64,000 nucleotides of DNA from Apostichopus japonicus (taxonomy: Eukaryota; Echinodermata; Holothuroidea; Aspidochirotida; Stichopodidae). The notes beneath the pieces are model-generated. The model had not been told where the DNA came from and did not search any database. It saw nothing but the letters and a program-made list of their open reading frames with translations. Position numbers and translations under genes: made by a program. The DNA lies in NCBI RefSeq assembly GCF_037975245.1, contig NC_092573.1:15646001-15710000 (forward strand). Direction: 5' to 3'. Below are positions 26,585-38,500 of the stretch, piece after piece. Position 1 is the first letter of the stretch, and each line of letters begins with the position of its first letter.

Positions 26585-29500
26585 CTAGTGTTCCGCTACT
26601 AGTGTTCCACTAAGTCTCAACAAATTCTGACCAAACGTATATATACACCCATATACATATATGTATACATAGATATATCTATAGGCAAAGCAGGAATTAT
26701 TTTACAAACACTTCCACCATTTTCCCTTACCACCCCACCCCCCACCCCCGTCCATCAATAATAAATAATATCAGTTTAGAGACTTCACTGGTGTTAGTTA
26801 GTTCAAGTTATAACAGGAGGAGAAGAAGAAAATTCAATTTACAACAAGAGTAGAATGTGACTGGTTATAACTTATTAATTACTAACCTTCATCAGGTCCT
26901 TCCAGACAGGGAAGTCTTGTGAGACAGAGTTTTCTTTCTATTGGCTTAGCATAAATTGGACACCCATGGACTTGATTACCATTGTAGTCACGACATTGTA
27001 CCAGGCGAGACGTCTCTCCAGTTGCACATGTTACTGAACACTGTTGTGGATTAAACAGAGTGACATAAACCATGATAGGGGGAAATGTCATCGAGGAATT
27101 TATGATTTGAGACATAATTGGGTCTATAATGATCTTTTTAACATTGACACTTGTCAATGGTATTATTTACTGATCATTAGATGAAAGTTACACAACTAAA
27201 TTACTGATCTATGTGTACATACTAGACGTGGCCAACTTACAGTATTCTACCTACAATTTCCTATTTCTCAGGCAGAATATGTTGACTATCAGGCTGTATG
27301 ACAGTGAGCATACCTCACTCCAGTTTCTTATAATTTGCCATTTATCAGGCATACCAAAATGAATGGCAGTGAGCATACCTCACTCCAGTCTGTTATAATT
27401 TGCCATTTATCAGGCATACCAAAATGAATGGCAGCGAGCATACCTCACTCCAGTCTGTTATAATTTGCCATTTATCAGGCATACCACAATGAATGACAGT
27501 GAGCATACCTCACTCCAGTCTGTTATAATTTGCCATTTATCAGGCATACCACAATGAATGGCATTGAGCATACCTCACTCCAGTCTGTTATAATTTGCCA
27601 TTTATCAGGCATACCACAATGAATGGCATTGAGCATACCTCACTCCAGTCTGTTATAATTTGCCATTTATCAGGCATACCAAAATGAATGGCAGTGAGCA
27701 TACCTCACTCCAGTCTGTTATAATTTGCCATTTACCAGGCATACCACAATGAATGGCAGTGAGCATACCTCACTCCAGTCTGTTATAATTTGCCATTTAT
27801 CAGGCATACCAAAATGAATGGCAGTGAGCATACCTCACTCCAGTCTCTTATAATTTGCCATTTATCAGGCATACCACAATGAATGACAGTGAGCATACCT
27901 CACTCCAGTCTGTTATAATTTGCCATTTATCAGGCATACCACAATGAATGGCATTGAGCATACCTCACTCCAGTCTGTTATAATTTGCCATTTATCAGGC
28001 ATACCACAATGAATGGCAGTGAGCATACCTCACTCCAGTCTGTTATAATTTGCCATTTATCAGGCATACCACAATGAATGGCAGTGAGCATATCTCACTC
28101 CAGTCTGTTATAATTTGCCATTTATCAGGCATACCAAAATGAATGACAGTGAGCATACCTCACTCCAGTCTGTTATAATTTGCCATTTATCAGGCATACC
28201 ACAATGAATGGCAGTGAGCATACCTCACTCCAGTCTGTTATAATTTGCCATTTATCAGGCATACCACAATGAATGGCAGTGAGCATACCTCACTCCAGTC
28301 TGTTATAATTTGCCATTTATCAGGCATACCACAATGAATGACAGTGAGCATACCTCACTCCAGTCTGTTATAATTTGCCATTTATCAGGCATACCAAAAT
28401 GAATGGCAGTGAGCATACCTCACTCCAGTCTGTTATAATTTGCCATTTATCAGGCATACCACAATGAATGACAGTGAGCATACCTCATTCCAGTCTGTTA
28501 TAATTTGCCATTTATCAGGCATACCAAAATGAATGGCAGTGAGCATACCTCACTCCAGTCTGTTATAATTTGCCATTTATCAGGCATACCACAATGAATG
28601 GCAGTGAGCATACCTCACTCCAGTCTGTTATAATTTGCAATTATCAGGCATACCACAATGAATGACAGTGAGCATACCTCACTCCAGTCTGTTATAATCT
28701 GCTATTTATCAGGCATACTACAATGAATGGCAGTGAGCATACCTCACTCCAGTCTGTTATAATTTGCCATTTACCAGGCATACCACAATGAATGGCAGTG
28801 AGCATACCTCACTCCAGTCTGTTATAATTTGCCATTATCAGGCATACCACAATGAATGGCAGTGAGCATACCTCACTCCAGTCTCTTATAATTTGCCATT
28901 TATCAGGCATACCACAATGAATGACAGTGAGCATACCTCACTCCAGTCTGTTATAATTTGCCATTTATCAGGCATACCACAATAAATGACAGTGAGCATA
29001 CCTCACTCCAGTCTGTTATAATTTGCCATTTATCAGGCATACTGTACCACAATGAATGACAGTGAGCATACCTTACTCCAGTCTGTTATAATTTGTCACA
29101 TGCCAAGCATACTACAATGACGTTTTTTATTTAAATGGCAGTTAGCCTACCTCACTCCAATCTATTATAATTTGTCATCTGTGACACTGAAGATTTGATG
29201 TGAATGGCAATTAACGCACCTTAGTCCAATCAGTTATTATATGCTATCTGCTTAGCATACCACAATGAATAGCAATAAGCATACCTCACTCCAGTCTGTC
29301 ATAATTTGCCATCTGGGACACTGATCTGTATTGCAGCTTCTGTGCAAAGCTGGACTCTCTGGGCAGAAATCTTGATTCATATACTGAACACCAGTTACAG
29401 ATTCTCTTACACAGCTAACAGTTCTCGTTTCTACACCTCCACCACAAGTACGCGAACACCCACTCCAAGGACCTATTTTCCACCTTTGAAAAATAAGAGA

Positions 29501-32500
29501 AGACATAGCTTGATTGTTTGATGTCATGCAAGGTTTCATCTCTCTGGACAAAAGTAACATTATTCCAACTATAATTATTGAAATGCATGCAAACCATTCC
29601 CACTTGCAATAAGATACATTTGGTTTGTAGCCATTTACTTTTGATTTATTTATTTTTGATTTAGTCTAAACTAAACTAAACAATCATAATGACAAGTGAA
29701 GGAACAGTCCTTTTTGACAACTTGAAATAAACAAAAAAAGAAAGCAACATAAGAAGAAGTAATGACACATTCCAAATTTAAAGTAACATGAAATGCAACA
29801 ACAACACAATCTGCTTGAAAGTACTATACCAATCCTAAAAATTTTGGCATTTTGCCACTAAAAGTTTCATTTCTAAGATGTTTGTGTTTGTTGATCATTA
29901 CGAACAGCAAAAAACACATTTCCTTACAAGGATTATGATTGACTAGTATCAAAGAGAACAATAGGGCTGGTACTCAATCTGCTCCTTGACCGTAGCATTA
30001 TCTGTGTTACTAAGAATATCTAACTCAAGAGGACAGGGATGTGTATTACTTACTCAAGAGGACAGGGATGTGTATTACTTACTCAAGAGAACAGGGATGT
30101 GTATCACTTACTCGAGAGAACAGGGATGTGTATTACTTACTCAAGAGGACAGGGATGTGTATTACTTACTCAAGAGAAGAGGGATGTGTATTACTTACTC
30201 AAGAGAACAGGGATGTGTATCACTTACTCAAGAGGACAGGGATGTGTATCACTTACTCAAGAGGAAAGGGATGTGTATTACATACTCAAGAGGACAGGGA
30301 TGTGTTTTACTTACTCAAGAGAACAGGGATGTGTATTACTTACTCAAGAGGACAGGGATGTGTATCACTTACTCAAGAGGAAAGGGATGTGTATTACATA
30401 CTCAAGAGGACAGGGATGTGTATTACTTACTCAAGAGAACAGGGATGTGTATCACTTACTCAAGAGGACAGGGATGTGTATTACTTACTCAAGAGGACAG
30501 GGATGTGTATTACTTACTCAAGAGGACAGGTATGTGTATCACTTACTCAAGAGGACAGAGATGTGTTTTACTTACTCAAGAGGACAGAGATGTGTATTAC
30601 TTACTCATGAGGACAGGTATGTGTATCACTTACTCAAGAGAACAGGGATGTGTATTACTAACTCAAGAGAACAGGGATGTGTATCACTTACTGTACTCAA
30701 GAGGACAGGGATGTGTTTTACTTACTCATGAGGACAGGGATGTGTACTACTTACTCAAGAGAACAGGGATGTGTATCACTTACTGTACTCAAGAGGACAG
30801 GGATGTGTATAACTTACTCATGATGCCAGGGATGTGTATCACTTACTCAAGAGAACAGCGATGTGTATTACTTACTCAAGAGAACAGGTATGTGTATCAC
30901 TTACTCAAGAGGACAGGGATGTGTATTACTTACTCAAGAGGACAGCTATGTGTATCACTTACTCAAGAGAACAGGGATGTGTATTACTTACTCAAGAGAA
31001 CAGGGATGTGTATCACTTACTGTACTCAAGAGGACAGGGATGTGTTTTACTTACTCATGAGGACAGGGATGTGTACTACTTACTCAAGAGAACAGGGATC
31101 TGTATCACTTACTCAAGAGAACAGGGATGTGTATTACTTACTCAAGAGGACAGGGATGTGTATCACTTACTCAAGAGGAAAGGGATGTGTATTACATACT
31201 CAAGAGGACAGGGATGTGTATTACTTACTCAAGAGAACAGGGATGTGTATCACTTACTCAAGAGGACAGGGATGTGTATTACTTACTCAAGAGGACAGGG
31301 ATGTGTATTACTTACTCAAGAGGACAGGTATGTGTATCACTTACTCAAGAGGACAGAGATGTGTTTTACTTACTCAAGAGGACAGAGATGTGTATTACTT
31401 ACTCATGAGGACAGGTATGTGTATTACTTACTCAAGAGAACAGGGATGTGTATCACTTACTGTACTCAAGATGACAGGGATGTGTATTACTTACTCATGA
31501 GGACAGGGATGTGTATCACTTACTCAAGAGAACAGGGATGTGTATTACTTACTCAAGAGAACAGGGATGTGTATTACTTACTCAAGAGGACAGGGATGTA
31601 AATCACTTACACAAGAGGACAGGGATGTGTAACACTTACTCAAGAGAACAGGGATCTGTATCACTTACTCAAGAGAACAGGGATGTGTATCACTTACTCA
31701 AGAGGACAGGGATGTGTATCACTTACTCAAGACGACAGGGATGTGTATTACTTTCTCAAGAGGACAGGGATGTGTATTAATTATTCAAGAGGACAGGGAT
31801 GTGTATTACTTACTCAAGAGGACAGGTATGTGTATCACTTACTCAAGAGAACAGGGATGTGTATTACTAACTCAAGAGAACAGGGATGTGTATCACTTAC
31901 TGTACTCAAGAGGACAGGGATGTGTTTTACTTACTCATGAGGACAGGGATGTGTACTACTTACTCAAGAGAACAGGGATGTGTATCACTTACTGTACTCA
32001 AGAGGACAGGGATGTGTATAACTTACTCATGATGCCAGGGATGTGTATCACTTACTCAAGAGAACAGCGATGTGTATTACTTACTCAAGAGAACAGGTAT
32101 GTGTATCACTTACTCAAGAGGACAGGGATGTGTATTACTTACTCAAGAGGACAGCTATGTGTATCACTTACTCAAGAGAACAGGGATGTGTATTACTTAC
32201 TCAAGAGAACAGGTATGTGTATCACTTACTCAAGAGAACAGGGGTGTGTATTACTTACTCAAGAGGACAGGGATGTGTATTACCTACTCAAGAGAACAGG
32301 TATGTGTATCACTTACTCAAGAGAACAGGGGTGTGTTTTACTTACTCAAGAGGACAGGGATGTGTATTACAATCCCTAATGATATTTTCTGGTCTCCGTC
32401 TATTACAGTTAACATCATCCACTAGTTCATTTGTGACTTGATCATAGCAACTCCAACTTTTTTCCTCCACACCTGAAACAAATCAAAAGGGCTGTTATTG

Positions 32501-35500
32501 AGGAACTGCTTATCTGCTATAAGAATATTTGATTGGTAGGTAATACTTCTAAATATTCCTTTCAAATTCTGAGTGGAAATTCCTCAGCAGTCCATTTGGT
32601 ATTTTTATATAGATTTATGCAATTCAATGCTCAAGACATATTTTGGTAAAATTTACTTAAATACACACTGAATCCACTAATAGTCCACAATTTCTCTGCT
32701 CTTTCAAAAGTTTGGAAAACGTTTGTTTGAGTTAGAGACAACTTGAGAAAGAACTGTAACAATGCAGTGGTGGTCATTCTAGGTCCACCCGATGCTAGTG
32801 CGTTATACTTCACCTTGGCCAGAAATTCCAAGATATACAGATGTACCACACAGAAAGCATAAGTTATTACAGAACATTACAGAAAATCAATTGATCTGGA
32901 CTAATATCACTTGAAATGACCTCATTTTGTCCTTGTCCTTAGCTAACAGAACAGTTCTTGGCAGTAATTCATAAAGAAGCTGTGATAATCTAGCTGCTAG
33001 CATCCCAAAATCAAACCAAGAAATTTCAGAGTGACCATTGATACTATACTACACAAACTGCCTTATATAGATCTATCTATATCTATATATATATATACAT
33101 ACTGTATATATATATAATTGAAAACGTAATGAGTTGAAAAATTTAGAACAGTGAAAAAACTTCCAGCCTCCACCAGGACTCGAACCTGGGCCTCCCGCTT
33201 TATATGTGGACACCCTAACCAACTATATATATATATAGATAGATAGATATGTATATAATTGAAATTGTAGTGAGTTGGACAGTGAAAAAACTTCCAGCCT
33301 AATTTGTGATCCTAAAGCCGGATCTCGAAAGAGATACTTTGAACAGACTCCATAAAATGAAATGGAAATAACGACAAAGGCAAATGAATATATAATTGAA
33401 ATTGTAGTGAGTTGGAAAATCCAGAACAGTGAAGAAACTTCCAGCCTCAACCGGGATTCGAACCCAGGCCTCCCGCTTTATATGCGGGCACCCTAACCAC
33501 TAGGCTATGTGCACTAGGCTTGTACATCCTGAAATTTGAATGGGTAAGGAAGGCCGAATTCCACTGTAGGCGTTTGCCACCTGTATCGAACAATGCTAGT
33601 TCTGTTTTGGTGACATATTTTGCCTTACTCTAGAGATCAATATATATAATATAATATAAAAATATATATAAAAAGTTTTTTTTCAAATATATCTACTGAT
33701 AGTAAATTTAAACCTTTCGACCAGCAGTAGAATTCTAGATTATATTAAACATTTCCTTTTTTCAGATATGTTACTATATATCTATTAAGTTATTAATCTG
33801 CTTCACTCTTAACATCATAGGCATAGGAGGCGGGGGGGCTGGGGGGACGCAGCCCCCCCCCCAACCAATTTTTTGGGTGAAAATTCGGGCAATATGCTGA
33901 GAATTTTTCGGGCACCTACTGGAAGAATAATAATTTGCAGTGTGTTTTCATTTGTTGGGGGTGAAAATTTGGGCAATATGCTGAGAATTTTTTGGTCACC
34001 TACCAGTGGCGGAGCGTCCATACAGTCAGAGGGGGCAAATGCCCCCTGACGAACTCAAATGGACTGCTGGCGCCCTTTTCAGCTTTTTACCAGTTTTTAC
34101 TTATTTGCGATTATTGACTTTTTTATTGCGCTCTCAAATACCTATTGACATTTGTCACATTTTGTTGGTGCAATTTTCTGACAAATGGCGATGACACCTA
34201 TTTATTCTTCGTTTATCTGCAAATTAGCAAGGCCTGGAAAGGGTCATTTCCGGCGATCTAGGGAGTATCTTTACTCAAAACAATTCTGTACGCTCCGCGC
34301 CAACCTGTGGTGGCGCTCCGCTTAGATAGTGTCGAAAGCGCCCCTACAGACCATTCTCTCCCCCCTGACCAATACCCCTAGCTCCGCCACTGGCACCTAC
34401 TGAAAGAAGAAGAATTTGCAATGTGTTTTTCAATGGTTAAACTTATATTATTATTAATATTATCATTATTGTTGTAAAGACTTCCCCAATAATTATAACA
34501 AATATGGAAGGGTAAGAAGACAGAAAATGATTTTATGTTATTGGCATGTTATGTTATAACCGATGAATGCGTACCCGTATATGATATGCACATTAACATG
34601 TGGAACGCGCACAGAGTGCGCGAAAAAATTTTGATCATATTTTTCGGGCAAGTCGTTACAGCCCCCCCCCCCCCCAAATCAAATGAGGCTCCTACGCCTA
34701 TGCTTAACATTACAGGTATGAAGTCATAGAGCTTTAAATAACATTTTTGGCTACCGTCTGCGGCTAAACTAAACTTTTGTAATCCATCACTGCAACACAC
34801 AACTTACCGTTACACTTTAACATTTATCATAATTTAACATTTTCTGAAATAGACATTGCTAAGACATGAGTCATTGTCCTCTTATTTACTCTTCATGAAC
34901 ATTTTTCCAGGTTTTCAACTGTGCCGTAAGTTCTCTTATTCCGTTCACATGGAAATGAAGAGTGCCACCTGTACGTGAATACTTTCAGCTTGAAAGTGAA
35001 CTTGAGGTTACATTTATATACCTCAGTGGTGCTACACTACACAGGTTGAGTCATTCTACAATAACAGACTTCATGTTTCATCTTTGCTTTTTCAGGCCAC
35101 GAAAGGAATCAAAGTTACAAAGCAGCCAAGAAAACAACAACATTTGAAACCATGATAGAATTCTATGGCAATTGTGCCAAGGAGAAATGAGATATTCCCA
35201 AGGAAGGTAACAGAGTAAATACATGACAGGTCTGCACACAAAGGCACTTGGAAAATATCCCTCCATCATTGTGAAACCATGGGAATGTATTAAAAGGGTA
35301 TTAACTTCCAAAGTGATATATACAGCTAGACACGTAGCTGAATACATGAAGTATAAACAGTTATCATTGAAAACTAACTTTGAAAACAGTTAGGATTTGA
35401 CTGTGGGAGTAAAAATTTGGTGACAGCCCCTAATTCTGGTCAATGTTTACTTGGGATGCCCAAGTCCCCAAATTTCATGATAGCAAAAGATATTTATATG

Positions 35501-38500
35501 CACAGGTATCTGGCATGCTACAGATAATATAGCATTTGTTTATTCTAATTGCAGTAAAATATGAAGAACAATATATTCATTACCCCCGTAAGTCACTGTT
35601 TTGGGTGTGGGGGCGGGGAGGGGGGGAGACAGTGTACTCTATGGCTGCAGTCCATAAACTATATAATACACATACCACAGGGACAATTTTTGATGGGATG
35701 CAGGATTTTCCAAACTTATCTACATGTTTTGGAGCTTGCTGACTAAGCTCGATCAAGCCAATTTTTTTACTTCAATTTGATATATATTCCTTCTGCACAT
35801 CAATTCTAGGGGGACGGGGGGGCCGGGGGCTGTTGGGTCGAAGATCCATGGGCTGTAGGCCTAAAAGTTTGAGGATAGCTGTTTTACTGTAAACAAAATA
35901 TCTGACATTTAACCCAATCTCATATGTTCCACCCCCCCCCCCTCCCCACCTTTATTTAGCCTTGGTTCCACAACTGTAAAGTAAACTAATCCTGCAATGC
36001 AAAATGTGTACATTCATGAATAAGATCAAACTGCACAGTGAAGTTTATTCAATTAAATTGCAGTACTTGAGGAGATGGGGCCTTGATTTAATACACTACT
36101 GAATCTGTGAATTGTATCTAATATATGTATTAATTGTGTATTATCTGACAGAGTGAAGAAACCATGACGTTTGCTTTAATTAGTTTGGATAGATTCTCAT
36201 ACTACATTGCATAGGTACATCACCATATTAACTTTCCTACTTGGTAATAGTATGCTCCTCGTGTACTTGAATTAGTTCCATCTACGTATACAACCACGAA
36301 TCAACAATACTTGCATTCTTGGCAAAAAACAAATTCTCTCCTTTTTTTTTGGGGGGGGGGGTGTATTTTGGGTGAATGCGGTATATTTTGAGTCCATGTC
36401 GATGATACAAAGACATTCATGCTGATACAAAGACTCAATACTCCAACGAGCTAGGAGGCCAATCGTCTCAGATCTAAGAATCATAATCATACAGAGAGTA
36501 TCAAATATCTAACTGAGAGACAAAATTCTGCCTGACTACTTTTTAAATTACACAGTACATCAATCAAGTTTATATCAGATCATTATTGAACAAGAAAGCA
36601 ACTTTGAAGCTCCACATATTTCTTAAAGCAAGATTTTCAAAGTAAATACTGATAAAAATCTTGGCTTCAGGCAACAAAGTCATGTTTCATTTTGAAAGAA
36701 AGTCTATCACAAGATAAAAACTGGATGCATTACAAAATAGGTAATGTTTGGTGTTTTAAGTTTTAAGCATTGTATTCATTTTGGACCCCCAAGAAATGCA
36801 TATTTTTCTCACAAAGAGTTCGGGCATTTGTGGACTTAGCATTTAAGAATGATAACTGATCAACATTGTTGTGATCAAATATAATAGAAAGTATATAAAT
36901 GGTCACTATAATGGTTAAAACTCAACACTGCCACCTATTTCTGTGTTCTTCACTAAATGTTTGATTGTCTAATCAGGTGACTCCTCAATCTCTGGGAATA
37001 GTTGAAAACAGAACATGAAATTATGAACCTCCGGGACAATACTGTACTTTTGGAAACTCACACCAAATTTAGCAAGCTAAAAAGCTGACTACCTTTAGGC
37101 ACACAAACATCACATTGATTAAACATACATGGCATGAACAGATTGGAGACATGAAGACAATCACATGTTATAAACATCAATGGTTTAAGATCCTTGCCCT
37201 TCTATTTCAAGGCAAGATGATCCGAGTCTTTGTGGGAGAAAACTGACATCTAGTAAAAAGAGATGACAAATCAAAATATACATCCTATGATCATGACGGT
37301 ACTAATGGAAGAGAGGGGGGCAGTGTACTCCAAGCATGGTAATGAGACAGCTGTGTAAATAATAAATCAATGATGAAGATACCAAACCTGACAGATTTAC
37401 AGGTTTATGTCCAAGTAGATCTAGAACGTGAACTCATCATAATATAGTCTGCAATATGACTTGAAATAATAATGTACATTCAACACCCACATGGTAATAA
37501 ATCTTCAACAAGTATGACTTATAATCTACATTGGAAGCACATGATAGAAACATTTGTTTTAAGACTACAATGCTCCAGTTTGTTTTACAATTCAGTGAGG
37601 GGGGGCAGCACCACATCAAATTTAAAATGACATCAAAGAAAACATTGATATGTAAAGATGAACATCTGTACATTCTGTGTACAAAAACTGCTGGATACAA
37701 TTTTTGCAGTTGTATAGCAATTTGACCATTTTACATAGCACTTTGTTATGTGATACCTGAGAAATTATTCCCAAAAAATATAATTGATAAGAAACTTTAT
37801 GTCTGTGATTGAGTATCTAGTTACCAAATCAATGTCTATTATAAACTTAAAATGAAATATTTATGGAGAAGAAGGACGCTTTACTGAAATTAAAATACAG
37901 TAAAATCTGGATTGAACCCAGACACATTGGCACCAGAAATTGTCTGGATATAGTTTCCAGTCATAGACGTGGTGTTGTATGAAACTGTTCTAAAGGTGTG
38001 GTTTACCAAACTAAACATGATCTATTTGTTGATAGAATTTGAGGTACTGGACTGTATGGTGATGATACATGTGCCCTGGTTGCAAGGAGAATACTGGGCC
38101 TGCAACAAACCTGTCAAGTTAATCAATAGCCAAAAGTGGGAAGTATTGGAAAAATAATAGGAAATTATTAAAAACAGTTTTCATTATTTTTTTTTTTTTT
38201 TTTTGCAACTTTAGATTGCTATCTCAATATAATATGACACAATTGAAATATTGCAACAATGAACATTACTTTCATTCTACCAATATACAATCTGATGTAG
38301 CATGCTAAAGCTGTCACCAGGTGCCAGTAGTAGTTGAAGCAAACCAAACATGTGTTCATGTGATAATGTTTCCCGGTACAATTTCCCACTTTTTTCCCAT
38401 CCAGCTTGGAAATAAAAAGTATTTCCTGAGAAATGGACAACCATGACATGTGCAGCAGTATTATGTAGTTACCAATAGCAGGATTTGAGATCCAGGTAAT

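Noticed and set aside
29986-31500. 504-residue open frame on the plus strand
   Set aside because: It is the 29-bp donor array read on the wrong strand. All three frames are open because the unit has no plus-strand stop; there is no domain or start context.
27304-32370. CRISPR-like repeat arrays
   Set aside because: There are no unique spacers; units are contiguous and match the exon/intron boundary of a eukaryotic gene.
33430-33515. Possible tRNA gene (good A and B boxes)
   Set aside because: It is one of several copies followed by the same SINE tail, and the anticodon arm is abnormal. Treated as a SINE head.
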